A stretch of 49,958 nt of DNA from an uncultured Oscillospiraceae bacterium (GCA_934597535.1 CAKTRT010000005.1:1-49958), one strand, 5' to 3'; shown: positions 35,821-45,512, counted from the stretch's first letter. Translations and numbers: made by a program. Notes: generated by a model from the sequence alone, not told the origin.

Positions 35821-36216
35821 ATGGATCGTGAGCTTCGCGTTGTTCTCTCCGCCCGTGTGTTTTCCGACCAGAAATGCTTTGGCCCCGGCGTGTCCCAGCT
35901 TTTGAAGCGCGTAGACGAGCTGCATTCGCTGCGCGCGGCGGCGCTGTCGATGTCCATGGCCTACTCCAAGGCGTGGACGGTCGTCCGCAATGCCGAGGAC
36001 GGGCTGGGCTTCCATCTTTTGACCTCCACGGCGGGCGGCAAGCACGGCGGCGGCGCGGTACTGACGGACGAGGCGCGGCAGATGCTCACCGCCTACGATG
36101 AATACTGCGAGAAGCTGCGCGCCTACGGCGAGAAGCTCTTTGAAGAGACCTTTGCCTTTTACGATGACATTCCCAAGCAGGAAGTGCATAAAAAGGAGGA
36201 ACGATATGCTCGGTAA
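35821..36216 (+). CDS. ModE-like winged-helix regulator (single domain)
   Basis: The 131-aa protein matches the N-terminal DNA-binding domain of ModE: SMSMAYSKAWTVVRNAEDGL, then GFHLLTSTAGGKHGGGAVLT and DEARQMLTAYDEY. The molybdate-binding TOBE domains are absent. Stand-alone forms like this are common in Clostridia and may regulate molybdenum or other genes. Its 3' end overlaps the next gene by 11 bp. Confidence 0.85.
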   Translation: MDRELRVVLSARVFSDQKCFGPGVSQLLKRVDELHSLRAAALSMSMAYSKAWTVVRNAEDGLGFHLLTSTAGGKHGGGAVLTDEARQMLTAYDEYCEKLRAYGEKLFEETFAFYDDIPKQEVHKKEERYAR

Positions 36217-36637
36217 GCTTTGCGTCTGCGGACACGAAATGAAGCCTCAGGAGAAGCAGACGCTCGAGATGAACGGCTTGAGCCTCGGCTCGAATCTCTG
36301 GACCGATCATGTCGAGGTGGATATGTACATCTGCTCGTGGTGCGGCCGCATGGCATTCTTTGAACCGGAGGACGTGCGCGAAAAGCGCTTTCGGGATGCC
36401 TGCGAGGAGATGACGATGGACGAGTTGCGTGCGATCGTTTACGATGCCAATCCGGATATGCTGCGCGCTGTTGCGCGTGAGCGCATTGAAGAGCTGGAGT
36501 CGATCGAGCGTTACAAGGCGGAGCAGAAGCAAAAAGAGGAGGAAAGGCGTGCAAAGCGCAAAAAACTCTTTTCGGGCATTCTCGGCAGAGACGAGGACGA
36601 CGGCAAGCCGCCCAAAAACCGCCCGCCGGAGTTTTGA
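36206..36637 (+). CDS. Zinc-ribbon hypothetical protein
   Basis: The ATG at 36206 has a perfect AAAGGAGG site and yields 143 residues. Two Cys pairs, CVCG near the start and CSWCG ~35-40 residues later, form a zinc ribbon. The C-terminal third is a charged helix (EQKQKEEERRAKRKK). I recognise no function. It is translationally coupled to the ModE-like gene. Confidence 0.7.
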   Translation: MLGKLCVCGHEMKPQEKQTLEMNGLSLGSNLWTDHVEVDMYICSWCGRMAFFEPEDVREKRFRDACEEMTMDELRAIVYDANPDMLRAVARERIEELESIERYKAEQKQKEEERRAKRKKLFSGILGRDEDDGKPPKNRPPEF

Positions 36638-36679
36638 TGAATTTATTGTAAAAGTGCGCACACTGTGCGCACTTTTTGC

Positions 36680-36708
36680 TTGACAAACGGGCGCGGCGGG
36701 TGTACACT
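36680..36708 (+). promoter_or_regulatory. Promoter of T-box-thrS
   Basis: TTGACA (36680-36685), a 17-bp spacer and TACACT (36703-36708). Confidence 0.85.
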
Positions 36709-36714
36709 CCCATC

Positions 36715-36948
36715 ATCAAAATGGCTTGGATAGGGAAGAAACCGGAGTTCGCCGCCAAGAGAGGGACGCATTTGGTGCAAGCGTCCTGCGTGCAGAGCCG
36801 GCAGTACCACCCTTGAGCCGCCCGCGAAACAAGCGGGACGGGATCGCCCGTTACAGCGGACACAAGCGGCGCAAAATGCGCAAGCAGGGTGGAACCGTGG
36901 AGTATTTGAATGCTTCACCCCTGAGAACATCGGGGGTGGAGCTTTTTT
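36715..36948 (+). ncRNA. T-box riboswitch (threonine)
   Basis: The canonical T-box AGGGTGGAACCGTG is at 36886-36899. It precedes a terminator hairpin (36912-36921 with 36933-36942, then T residues). The long Stem I lies at about 36724-36825. The candidate specifier ACC followed by A is at 36806-36808, a Thr codon that agrees with thrS downstream. Uncharged tRNA-Thr should stabilise the antiterminator and switch on thrS. Confidence 0.93.
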
Positions 36949-36978
36949 GCACCCTCAAGCAACATGGAGGTAAATAAC

Positions 36979-38775
36979 ATGTCTGAAGAAGTCAAGATCA
37001 ACGAAGAAAACAAGTACAGCTTTGAAAATCCCGAGTACCGCAGAACTTATTGGCACACCTGCTCCCACGTGCTGGCGCAGGCCGTCAAGCGCCTCTGGCC
37101 CGAGGTGAAGCTCGCCATCGGCCCGAGCATCGAGACGGGTTTCTATTACGACCTGCTCGCGCCGTTCGCCTTCACGCCGGAGGATCTGGAGAAGATCGAG
37201 GCCGAGATGCGCAAGATCTGCAAGGAAAAGCTCAAGCTCGAGCGCTTTGAACTCCCGCGCGAGGAAGCCATCAAGTTCATGGAGGAAAAGGACGAGCCGT
37301 TTAAAGTCGAGCTCATCAACGACCTGCCCGAGGACGCGCATATCAGCTTCTACAAGCAGGGTGAGTTCACCGACCTCTGCGCCGGCCCGCACCTCGATTC
37401 TACGGGCCGCATCAAGGGCAACGCCATCAAGCTGACCGCCTGCAACGCCGCCTACTGGCGCGGCGACTCGAAGCGCGAGACGCTCCAGCGCATCTACGGC
37501 GTCGCCTTCCCGAAGAAAGAAGAGCTGGACGAGTATCTTGCCAAGCTTGAGGAAGCCAAAATGCGCGACCACCGCAAGCTTGGCCGCGAGCTGGGACTGT
37601 TTATGACCGACGAGCTGGTCGGCCGCGGCCTGCCGATGTTCCTGCCCAAGGGCTACACGGTCTGGCGCATTCTGGAAAACTATATCCGCGACAAGGAACT
37701 CAAGCTGGGCTATCAGCACGTGCTCACGCCCTGCATCGGCACGGTCGATCTCTACAAGACCTCCGGTCACTGGGATCACTATAAGCAGAATATGTTCCCC
37801 GCGATGGAGGTGGACGACGAGGTCTACGTCCTGCGCCCGATGAACTGCCCGCACCATATGCGCATCTATGCGAACCAGCCCCACTCCTACCGCAACCTGC
37901 CCGTGCGTATCGGCGAGATCGCCCACGATTTCCGCTACGAAGCGTCCGGCACGCTCAAGGGCATCGAGCGCGGCCGCCATTTCTGCCAGAACGATGCGCA
38001 CCTGTTCGTCACGCCTGAGCAGATCAAGGACGAATTCTCCAAGGTCTGCGACCTGATCTTCGAGACCTACAAGGATTTCGGCATCACGGATTACCGCTGC
38101 GTGCTGTCGCTGCGCGATCCGGCGGACAAGGAAAAGTATCACGATGACGACGAGATGTGGAACACCGCCGAAAACGCGCTGCGCGAGGTGCTCAACGAGC
38201 TCGGCATCCACTACACCGAGGAGATCGGCGAGGCGGCGTTCTACGGCCCCAAGCTGGACGTGAACGTGCGCCCGGCTGTCGGCGCGGAGTACACGCTGTC
38301 CACCTGCCAGCTCGACTTCTGCCTGCCGGCCAAGTTCCACCTGACCTATATCGACTCCAACGGCGAGGAGAAGACGCCCGTGGTGCTGCACCGCGCGATC
38401 CTCGGCTCGCTCGACCGCTTTATGGCGTATCTCATCGAAGAGACGATGGGTGCGTTCCCGACATGGCTCGCTCCTGTGCAGGCAAAGTTCCTGCCCGTGA
38501 CCGACCGCGCGAACGAATATTGCGAAAAGCTCGCCGCGCAGCTGGAGGAGCAGGGCTTCCGCACCGAGGTCGATTACCGCAACGAGAAGATCGGCCGGAA
38601 GATCCGCGATGCGCAGACCGAGAAGGTGCCCTACATGGTCATCGTCGGCGACCGCGACATGGAAAACGGCACTGTGTCCCCGCGCCACCGCGCGGACGGC
38701 GACCTCGGCGCGATGAGCGTGGACGAGTTCTCCGCGCTGCTCAGGCGGGTCGTGGACAATAAAGAGAAGAAGTGA
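36979..38775 (+). CDS. thrS: Threonyl-tRNA synthetase lacking the TGS domain
   Basis: GGAGGT lies 7 bases before the ATG at 36979, giving 598 residues. The N-terminal TGS domain (about 60 residues in ordinary ThrRS) is absent. The protein starts a few residues before the editing domain YWHTCSHVLAQAVKRLWPEV, with the editing-site Cys in YKQGEFTDLCAGPHL. The class II core follows with MNCPHHMRIYANQPHSYRNL, the motif-2 region and motif 3 (LHRAILGSLDRFMAYL), then an anticodon domain. Confidence 0.96.
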   Translation: MSEEVKINEENKYSFENPEYRRTYWHTCSHVLAQAVKRLWPEVKLAIGPSIETGFYYDLLAPFAFTPEDLEKIEAEMRKICKEKLKLERFELPREEAIKFMEEKDEPFKVELINDLPEDAHISFYKQGEFTDLCAGPHLDSTGRIKGNAIKLTACNAAYWRGDSKRETLQRIYGVAFPKKEELDEYLAKLEEAKMRDHRKLGRELGLFMTDELVGRGLPMFLPKGYTVWRILENYIRDKELKLGYQHVLTPCIGTVDLYKTSGHWDHYKQNMFPAMEVDDEVYVLRPMNCPHHMRIYANQPHSYRNLPVRIGEIAHDFRYEASGTLKGIERGRHFCQNDAHLFVTPEQIKDEFSKVCDLIFETYKDFGITDYRCVLSLRDPADKEKYHDDDEMWNTAENALREVLNELGIHYTEEIGEAAFYGPKLDVNVRPAVGAEYTLSTCQLDFCLPAKFHLTYIDSNGEEKTPVVLHRAILGSLDRFMAYLIEETMGAFPTWLAPVQAKFLPVTDRANEYCEKLAAQLEEQGFRTEVDYRNEKIGRKIRDAQTEKVPYMVIVGDRDMENGTVSPRHRADGDLGAMSVDEFSALLRRVVDNKEKK

Positions 38776-38798
38776 TCCCCGTAAAGTAAAGCACGCGT

Positions 38799-38833
38799 AA
38801 GCAGGGGCGGCGTCAAGCCGCCCCTGTTTTTTG
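38799..38833 (+). terminator. Terminator of thrS
   Basis: A CAGGGGCGGC/GCCGCCCCTG stem with a short loop is followed by TTTTTT; exact ends are approximate. Confidence 0.9.
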
Positions 38834-38940
38834 ATTTCGCTGAAAAACGGCAAGCATAACAAAAAATGCGGGGATGAAAAGTTTATTTACGCAAAAAATT
38901 GTGAATAATTTGGCGAAATGTCCAAAAATACAAAAGTCGC

Positions 38941-38969
38941 TTGAAATGAACTGCGGATTCGGTTATAAT
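38941..38969 (+). promoter_or_regulatory. Promoter of the TAXI-TRAP operon
   Basis: TTGAAA (38941-38946), a 17-bp spacer and a perfect TATAAT (38964-38969). A GC-rich leader of about 135 nt follows. Confidence 0.8.
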
Positions 38970-39111
38970 GACTACGCCTGAAAGAGGCACAAATAATTTC
39001 GGCTGCGATTTCGGACGGCGGACGCGGCCGGCGCGCTGTGTTTTAGTGAGCGGCACGCCGGAAACGTTTGCGGGCCGGACCGCACCGGCAAATCAAAAAA
39101 GGAGATTGCGT

Positions 39112-40101
39112 ATGAAAAAGTTCTTAGCTCTGCTGCTCTCCGTCGTTATGGTCCTCGCTCTTGTCGCCTGCGGCGGCGAGAAGACCGACGACACCCAGAA
39201 CCCCGGCGACGGTCAGACCTCCACCGAGCCCGTTGCCATCACTCTGGCGACCGGCGGCACCTCCGGCACCTACTATGCTGTCGGCGGCGTTATGAAGACC
39301 GTTCTCGACTCCAAGCTGACCCTCTCTTCCCTGAACGTTGAGTCCACCGGCGCTTCCGTCGCGAACGTCAACATGATCACCGACGGCCAGGCTCAGATGG
39401 CCATCCTCCAGTCCGACGTTATCAACTATGCCCACACCGGCACCAACTCCTTCGAGGGTGCTCCGGAAGACAACGCTCTGTGGGTCGCCGGTATCTACAA
39501 CGAGACCGTTCAGATCCTCGCCAAGCCCGGCATCAACACCGTGTCTGACCTCAAGGGCAAGACCGTCTGCGTCGGCGACGTCGGTTCCGGTACCGAGATC
39601 AACGCCTGGCAGGTGCTCAGCGCTGCGGGCCTGACCAAGGACGACATCAATGCTGTGAACGGCTCCTTCCAGGATGGCGTTGACCAGCTCAAGGACGGCA
39701 AGATCGATGCCGCCTTCACTGTCGCCGGTGCCCCCACCACCGCTATCGTTGACTATGCCACCACCAACACCCTGAACCTCGTCTCCCTCTCCGATGACGA
39801 GCTCAAGGCCATTCAGGCTGAGTATCCGTTCCTGATCCGTGACGACCTCAAGGCCGGCACCTACACCGGTCAGGACAAGGATGTCGTCTGCGTCGCCATT
39901 CAGGCTACTCTCGTTGCTTCCAAGGATCTGAGCGAGGACGTCGTTTATGAGCTCCTCAAGGCCATGTTCGACAACAAGGACGCTCTGACCGAGGGTCACG
40001 CCAAGTTCGGTTTCCTGGATCCCACCTCTGCTTCCGCCGGTGCTACCGTCCCCATGCATCCCGGTGCTGAGAAGTACTACAAGGAAGTTGGCGTTCTGTA
40101 A
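39112..40101 (+). CDS. TAXI-family TRAP transporter solute-binding lipoprotein
   Basis: The ATG at 39112 follows GGAG and gives 329 residues. A lipoprotein signal ends LALVAC. The mature part opens ITLATGGTSGTYYAVGGVMK, the TAXI hallmark, followed by STGASVANVNMITDGQAQMA and DLKGKTVCVGDVGSGTEINA. It captures an organic acid or amino acid outside the cell and delivers it to the fused permease two genes downstream. Strong codon bias suggests high expression. Confidence 0.95.
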   Translation: MKKFLALLLSVVMVLALVACGGEKTDDTQNPGDGQTSTEPVAITLATGGTSGTYYAVGGVMKTVLDSKLTLSSLNVESTGASVANVNMITDGQAQMAILQSDVINYAHTGTNSFEGAPEDNALWVAGIYNETVQILAKPGINTVSDLKGKTVCVGDVGSGTEINAWQVLSAAGLTKDDINAVNGSFQDGVDQLKDGKIDAAFTVAGAPTTAIVDYATTNTLNLVSLSDDELKAIQAEYPFLIRDDLKAGTYTGQDKDVVCVAIQATLVASKDLSEDVVYELLKAMFDNKDALTEGHAKFGFLDPTSASAGATVPMHPGAEKYYKEVGVL

Positions 40102-40132
40102 GCAGAACAGTAACTGCTGAAAGTGTATTGAC

Positions 40133-40645
40133 GTGAGGTCAAATTTGCGGAGATACATAACTGCGGCCGCCGCAATAATGTTAATTATTGCGGCGGCTGC
40201 CGTATTGATTTCACGCGCAGGGCACTACCTCACCCTGCGCAACCGCGACACGGGAGAGGTCTACGCCCGCTACCGCATGGACGAGGGCGACCGCTTTTCC
40301 GTGACGTTTATCCATTCGGTGAACAAATACCCCCTGACCGATACCTATGAGATCGAGGATGGAACGATCTATGTGGAAGAGACGACCTATTGCTCGTTCG
40401 GCGCCGGCGTACAGACAGAGCTGAACCCCGGCGAAACGCTCGACAAGGTCTATATTGACCGGCCGGACTATCAGGGCTGGGCAATGGTCATCGGAAACAT
40501 CCATCAGGACAGAACGAATGTCGGCTATATCGTCGGCACGGTCTCCGACCATGTGCTGAACGTGAATGGCGAAGACATCAGTCTGCGTGATTTGTGTGGA
40601 AAAAACGCGCCTGTGCGTTTTAACTATGAGTTCTGGCTCTTGTGA
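40133..40645 (+). CDS. DUF1850 protein of the TAXI-TRAP operon
   Basis: The ~170-aa protein has one N-terminal membrane helix (AAAAIMLIIAAAAVLI) and the DUF1850 features FSVTFIHSVNKYPLTDTYEI, then ETTYCSFGAGVQTELNPGE. DUF1850 genes often sit between the TAXI binding protein and the fused permease, as here. The GTG at 40133 has no good ribosome site, whereas a TTG at 40145 has TGAGGT well placed, so the true start may be four codons later. Confidence 0.82.
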   Translation: MRSNLRRYITAAAAIMLIIAAAAVLISRAGHYLTLRNRDTGEVYARYRMDEGDRFSVTFIHSVNKYPLTDTYEIEDGTIYVEETTYCSFGAGVQTELNPGETLDKVYIDRPDYQGWAMVIGNIHQDRTNVGYIVGTVSDHVLNVNGEDISLRDLCGKNAPVRFNYEFWLL

Positions 40646-40689
40646 GGGTGCACAGACGCTCAATAATAGAACAAGGAGGAAATTGCATC

Positions 40690-42849
40690 ATGGCTGAAAA
40701 CGAAAACCTCAACAATGTTGCTGCCGGCACCGATGTCGGCACAATGGAAGATGTTGAGGCAATAATGAAAAAGTACGACCGTGAGTCGAACACGCGCATC
40801 TGGGAGGGTACGCCCAAAAAGGTCCTGCGTTTCTTCACGGCGGCTTTCGGTATTTTCCTGATCGTGATGAACATGTGGCTGAAGATGGACGAGCGTGCGC
40901 GCCGCCCGATCTTCCTGGGTCTTGTCATCCTGCTCGTGTTCATCTATTACCCGATGAAGAAGGGTTCCCAGAAGGTCAACTATATGCCCTGGTACGATAT
41001 CGTGCTGGCGCTGGTCGGCTCGTTCTGCTACTTCTTCTATCCCCTGAATCTGGAGCGCATTGTCAAGCTCGGCACCCGTATCCAGAAGGACTTCGTGCTT
41101 CAGATCGGCGATCTGAGCATTCCGCTGCTGATCGTCTTTGCCATTGTCGGTACGCTCATTCTGGTCGAGTGCTGCCGCCGCGTGGTCGGTATGCCGATCA
41201 TCTGCGTGGCCGCCGTGTTCGTGCTCTACGCCTTCTTCGGCGCGGGCAAGACACTCACGACCGTTATGTATAACCTCTTCTACACTACCACCGGTATCCT
41301 CGGCACCCCGATCGGCGTCTGCTCCACTTACATCGCGTTGTTCGTTATCTTCGGCGCTTTCCTGGAGGCCACGGGCGTTGCAAACTTCTTCATCGACTGC
41401 GCAAACGCGCTGGTCGGCTGGGCGAGCGGCGGCCCTGCCAAGGTCGCGGTCGTTTCCTCCGCCCTCTGCGGCATGGTTTCCGGCTCCTCCGTCGGTAACA
41501 CTGTTACCACCGGCTCCGTCACCATCCCGATGATGAAGAAGACCGGCTATCCGCCGGAGTTCGCCGGCGCTGTTGAGGCGGCTGCCTCCACCGGCGGTCA
41601 GATCATGCCCCCGATCATGGGCGCGGCTGCGTTCCTGATGGCGGAAATGGTCGGCGTTCCTTACGCTGATATCATCGTGCGCGCGATCCTGCCCGCGTTC
41701 CTGTACTTCCTCGGCATCTTCCTCGGCGTCCACTTCAAGGCCAAGAAGCTCGGCCTCAAGGGTCTGCCCCGCGAGGAGCTGCCCAAGTGGAAGATCCTGC
41801 TGCCGATGATCTACCTCATCCTCCCGCTGGTCGTTCTGGTCTACATGATCATGATCGGCTTCACGATGGCGACCGCCGCCGTGTATGCAACGCTTTACTG
41901 CGTGGTCGTCGCCATGATCAGCCGCGAGGCGGGCAAGAAGAAGCTCGTTATGGCGCTTCCTCTGCTCCCCCTGCTGTTCATGACGCTCATGAGCCGCAGC
42001 TTTGAGCCGGGCACCTTCATGGGCGAAAACGGCGTTACGCTGTGCCTGCTGATCGCGCTGGCCCTGATCATTGTCAACTACTTCCTCAGCAAGCCCAACG
42101 TCAAGAGCCTGCCCACCATTATCGACGCCTTTGAAAACGGCGGCAAGAACTGCCTGAGCGTCGGTATCGCCTGCGGTATGGCCGGTATCATCGCCGGCGT
42201 TGTCACCATGACCGGCCTCGGCCAGGTCCTGATCGGCGCGATCGTCAGCATCGCCGGTGACCACCTGATCATTGCTCTCGTGCTGACGATGCTCTGCTGC
42301 ATCGTGCTCGGCATGGGCGTTCCCACCACGGCGAACTACATCATCATGGCCACCACCTGCGCGCCGATCCTTGCCACCGGTATGGGTCTCGACCTGATGG
42401 CTGCCCACATGTTCTGCTTCTACTTCGGTATCGTCGCGGACATCACCCCGCCGGTCGCGCTGGCTGCCTATGCAGGCTCCGCCATCGCCAAGGCTCCCCC
42501 GATGAAGACCGCCTGGAACGCGACCCGTCTTGCTATCGCGGCGTTCATCATCCCCTACATCTTTGCTTACAATAACGCGATGATCTTCGTCGGCGAACAC
42601 GTCACCGTCTGGAACGTTGCCTCCATCACGATCTCCGCAACGCTCGGTATGGCGTCCATCGCTGCGGGTCTGATGGGCTACCTGATCCGCGACATGAAGT
42701 GGATCAGCCGCGCAGCTCTGATTATCGGCGGCCTGCTGATGGTCTATCCCGGCACGGTCACCGACTTGATCGGCCTTGCGGTTCTGATTGCCATCTTCGT
42801 TCTCCAGCGCATCGAGAACAAGAAGGATAAGGCTGCCGTATCCGTGTAA
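40690..42849 (+). CDS. TRAP transporter permease, DctQM-type fusion (TAXI system)
   Basis: The ATG at 40690 follows AAGGAGG and gives 719 residues; the frame back to 40642 is not needed. There is an N-terminal soluble stretch, a small-subunit-like four-helix part, then the large subunit with conserved SGSSVGNTVTTGSVTIPMMK and EAAASTGGQIMPPIMGAAAF and GMGVPTTANYIIMATTCAPI. It is the ion-driven channel for the solute bound by the 39112 product. A terminator follows. Confidence 0.95.
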   Translation: MAENENLNNVAAGTDVGTMEDVEAIMKKYDRESNTRIWEGTPKKVLRFFTAAFGIFLIVMNMWLKMDERARRPIFLGLVILLVFIYYPMKKGSQKVNYMPWYDIVLALVGSFCYFFYPLNLERIVKLGTRIQKDFVLQIGDLSIPLLIVFAIVGTLILVECCRRVVGMPIICVAAVFVLYAFFGAGKTLTTVMYNLFYTTTGILGTPIGVCSTYIALFVIFGAFLEATGVANFFIDCANALVGWASGGPAKVAVVSSALCGMVSGSSVGNTVTTGSVTIPMMKKTGYPPEFAGAVEAAASTGGQIMPPIMGAAAFLMAEMVGVPYADIIVRAILPAFLYFLGIFLGVHFKAKKLGLKGLPREELPKWKILLPMIYLILPLVVLVYMIMIGFTMATAAVYATLYCVVVAMISREAGKKKLVMALPLLPLLFMTLMSRSFEPGTFMGENGVTLCLLIALALIIVNYFLSKPNVKSLPTIIDAFENGGKNCLSVGIACGMAGIIAGVVTMTGLGQVLIGAIVSIAGDHLIIALVLTMLCCIVLGMGVPTTANYIIMATTCAPILATGMGLDLMAAHMFCFYFGIVADITPPVALAAYAGSAIAKAPPMKTAWNATRLAIAAFIIPYIFAYNNAMIFVGEHVTVWNVASITISATLGMASIAAGLMGYLIRDMKWISRAALIIGGLLMVYPGTVTDLIGLAVLIAIFVLQRIENKKDKAAVSV

Positions 42850-42870
42850 GGCAAAGCAATATGCACCAGA

Positions 42871-42900
42871 AAAGAGACTGCTTCGGCAGTCTCTTTTTTG
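42871..42900 (+). terminator. Terminator of the TAXI-TRAP operon
   Basis: AAAGAGACTGC/GCAGTCTCTTT with a TTCG tetraloop, followed by T residues. Confidence 0.93.
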
Positions 42901-42954
42901 CGCATACGCAGCCGCGGCAGCGCATAGGGTGGGGGAGATAAGGAGGTCGTTTTT

Positions 42955-43698
42955 ATGCCAAGGATCTATTTGAGTCCCTCCACACAGGACTGGAACCCCT
43001 ACGTTGACGGCAGCGGCAGCGAGGAATACTGGATGAATCTGCTGGCTGACGCGCTCGAGCCGTATCTTTACGCCAACGCCATCTCCTTCGTGCGCAACAC
43101 GCCGGAGATGACCGCCGCCTCGTCCATCGCACAGGCGAACAGCCTCGGCGGCTTCGACTTTTATCTTGCCCTGCACTCGAACGCCTCGGGCGAGGGGCAG
43201 GCGGGGAAAAACCGCGGCATCATCGTTTTTTACTATCCCACGAGCAGCGACGGAAAGCACGCCGCTGAGCTGTTCGCGGCGCAGCTGCGCAAGGTCTATC
43301 CTTTGCCCGCGCAGGTGACGACGCAGGCCACCACTTCGCTCGGAGAGGTGCGGCAGCCCAAATACCCCGCCAATCTTATCGAGCTGGGCTACCACGATAA
43401 CTATGACGACGCGCGATGGATCGAAAACAACCTTGACGCTGCGGCGCAGGCGATCGCGCGAGGGTTGACGGATTACTTCGGGCTGCCCTTTATTTATCCG
43501 CAGCTTGTGCGTACAGGCGTGGTGACCACGGAGGGCTCGCCGCTGCTGCTGCGCGCGTATCCGGGGATCGACGGGGAAGTGGTCGGCAGCATGCCGAACG
43601 GCGCGGACGTGCTTATTTACGGCAGCTATCAGGGGTGGTATTCCATCAGCTGCGATGGCCGGCAGGGTTATGCGGCACAGGCGTATATCGTTGGTTGA
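42955..43698 (+). CDS. N-acetylmuramoyl-L-alanine amidase-like protein with SH3 domain
   Basis: The 247-aa protein resembles Amidase_3 in FYLALHSNASGEG (metal His) and ANLIELGYHDNYDDARWIEN (catalytic Glu). Residues ~185-247 form an SH3b-like domain (PLLLRAYPGIDGEVVG). The first ligand motif, usually DPGHGG, reads LSPSTQDWN, so the first His is missing. No signal peptide is seen. It may cleave peptidoglycan, perhaps in sporulation, or act only in binding. AAGGAGG precedes the ATG. Confidence 0.75.
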   Translation: MPRIYLSPSTQDWNPYVDGSGSEEYWMNLLADALEPYLYANAISFVRNTPEMTAASSIAQANSLGGFDFYLALHSNASGEGQAGKNRGIIVFYYPTSSDGKHAAELFAAQLRKVYPLPAQVTTQATTSLGEVRQPKYPANLIELGYHDNYDDARWIENNLDAAAQAIARGLTDYFGLPFIYPQLVRTGVVTTEGSPLLLRAYPGIDGEVVGSMPNGADVLIYGSYQGWYSISCDGRQGYAAQAYIVG

Positions 43699-43706
43699 GA
43701 ACAGGC

Positions 43707-43735
43707 CGCGCCCATGATTTGGGCGCGACTTTTTC
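43707..43735 (+). terminator. Terminator of the amidase-like gene
   Basis: A 7-bp perfect GC stem (43707-43713 with 43721-43727) followed by ACTTTTT. Confidence 0.85.
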
Positions 43736-43764
43736 TTGACAGACGATCACAAAAAGTTTACAAT
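43736..43764 (+). promoter_or_regulatory. Promoter of rny
   Basis: A perfect TTGACA (43736-43741), a 17-bp spacer and TACAAT (43759-43764). It abuts the preceding terminator; the rny leader is ~90 nt. Confidence 0.88.
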
Positions 43765-43860
43765 ATACGGTGGATTTATGGAGGGGAGAGAGGGGAATCT
43801 CCCGTTTGTTGATTCAACGACCCATTTTATAGATCGAAACAAGACACACAGGAGGAATAC

Positions 43861-45414
43861 ATGATAAGCTATCTCTATGCCGCGCTGATCGCGGCGGGGA
43901 CGCTCTTGATTGGCATTCTTCTTGGTATTTGGATTCGCAAGAGAGCCGCCAAGCGCGCCGAGGAGAAGATCTCCAACGCCGATGAAGAGGCTCTTCGTAT
44001 TGTCAACGAGGCGATCAAGAGCGCCGAAAGCAAGAAACGCGAAGTCATGTTGGAAGCAAAGGAAGATATCCTGCGCTCCCGAAACGAATACGAGAAGGAA
44101 GTCAAGGAACGCCGCGCCGAGCAGCAGAAGCAGGAGCGCAGGCTCCAGCAGAAGGAGGAGAACCTCGACCGCAAGACGGACGCGCTGGAAAAGCGCGAGG
44201 AGGCCCTCAACCAGAAGCACGCCGCTCTGGACAAGGAAAACGAAGAGATCAAGATCATCAAGCGCAGCCAGACCGAAATGCTCGAGCGCATTTCCGGTTT
44301 TACTGCCGAGGAAGCCAAGAAATACCTGATCGAGCAGGTTGAGAGCGAAGTGACGCACGAGACTGCCCTCAAGATCAAGGAACTGGAACAGCGCGCAAAG
44401 GACGAGGCGGATACCCGCGCCCGCGAGATCGTCGCCTCTGCCATTCAGCGCTGTGCCGCCGACCATGTCGCCGAGATCACCGTCAGTGTGGTTCCCCTGC
44501 CCAATGACGAGATGAAGGGCCGCATCATCGGCCGCGAAGGGCGCAACATCCGTACCATCGAAACGCTCACGGGCGTTGACCTTATCATCGACGATACGCC
44601 CGAGGCCATCACCGTTTCCTGCTTTGAGCCCGTGCGCCGCGAGGTGGCGCGCCTGGCGCTCGAAAAGCTCATCGCCGACGGCCGCATCCATCCTACGCAC
44701 ATCGAAGAGATGGTCAACAAGGCCCGCCGCGAGGTGGACGCCGTCATCAAGTCTGAGGGTGAGCGCGCTGTGCTGGAGACCGGCATCCGCGGTCTGCACC
44801 CCGAGCTTGTCAAGATGCTCGGCCGCCTGCATTACCGCACGAGCTACGGTCAGAACGTCTTGCAGCACTCTATTGAGGTCTCGCACCTTGCGGGCATGAT
44901 GGCTGCCGAGCTGGGCGCGGACGTTTACGCCGCCAAGCGCGCAGGCCTGCTGCACGATATCGGCAAGGCTGTCGATCATGAGATGGAGGGCACGCACGTC
45001 GCCCTCGGCGTGGAGTTTCTGCGCAAGTACCACGAAAAGGACGACATCATTCACGCGGTGCAGGCGCACCATAACGACGTGGAGCCGCAGACCATCGTTG
45101 CCTGTCTCGTGCAGGCGGCCGACGCGATCTCTGCCGCCCGTCCCGGCGCCCGCCGCGAGAATCTGGAGAACTACATTAAGCGCCTCGAGCAGCTTGAGGA
45201 GATCACCGGCAGCTATCCGGGCGTCGATAAGGCGTATGCCATTCAGGCCGGCCGCGAGGTGCGCGTGATGGTCAAGCCCGATCAGGTCAGCGAGGACCAG
45301 ATGGTCATTCTGGCGCGCGAGCTTGCCAAGAAGATCGAGGAAGAGATGGAATATCCCGGCCAGATCAAGGTGCACGTCCTGCGCGAGACGACCGCCATCG
45401 AATACGCAAAATAA
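43861..45414 (+). CDS. rny: Ribonuclease Y
   Basis: The 517-aa protein has an N-terminal membrane helix ([20 protein letters not shown]), a long charged coiled coil (about 30-180), a KH domain with [20 protein letters not shown], and an HD domain with [20 protein letters not shown] and [12 protein letters not shown]. RNase Y initiates mRNA decay at the membrane in Firmicutes. AGGAGGA precedes the ATG. It is the last clearly core gene before the recombinase region. Confidence 0.97.
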   Translation: MISYLYAALIAAGTLLIGILLGIWIRKRAAKRAEEKISNADEEALRIVNEAIKSAESKKREVMLEAKEDILRSRNEYEKEVKERRAEQQKQERRLQQKEENLDRKTDALEKREEALNQKHAALDKENEEIKIIKRSQTEMLERISGFTAEEAKKYLIEQVESEVTHETALKIKELEQRAKDEADTRAREIVASAIQRCAADHVAEITVSVVPLPNDEMKGRIIGREGRNIRTIETLTGVDLIIDDTPEAITVSCFEPVRREVARLALEKLIADGRIHPTHIEEMVNKARREVDAVIKSEGERAVLETGIRGLHPELVKMLGRLHYRTSYGQNVLQHSIEVSHLAGMMAAELGADVYAAKRAGLLHDIGKAVDHEMEGTHVALGVEFLRKYHEKDDIIHAVQAHHNDVEPQTIVACLVQAADAISAARPGARRENLENYIKRLEQLEEITGSYPGVDKAYAIQAGREVRVMVKPDQVSEDQMVILARELAKKIEEEMEYPGQIKVHVLRETTAIEYAK

Positions 45415-45486
45415 CGAAAAGGCTCCGCTTTTGCGCGGTGCCCGTAAAACAGGAAAGAATTAAAAGTCCCGATTTTCGGGGAGAGT

Positions 45487-45512
45487 ACGGCGTGACTTCG
45501 GTCACGCCGTTT
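45487..45512. terminator. Terminator between rny and the recombinase genes
   Basis: ACGGCGTGAC/GTCACGCCGT with a TTCG loop (45487-45510) is followed by TTTCTCC; the minus-strand recombinase ends within it. Confidence 0.8.

Noticed and set aside
40660..43395. 911-codon minus-strand frame opposite the TRAP permease
   Set aside because: Its length comes from third-position G/C bias in the permease gene. The translation is low-complexity (Asp/Gly/His/Arg-rich) and has no recognisable domain.
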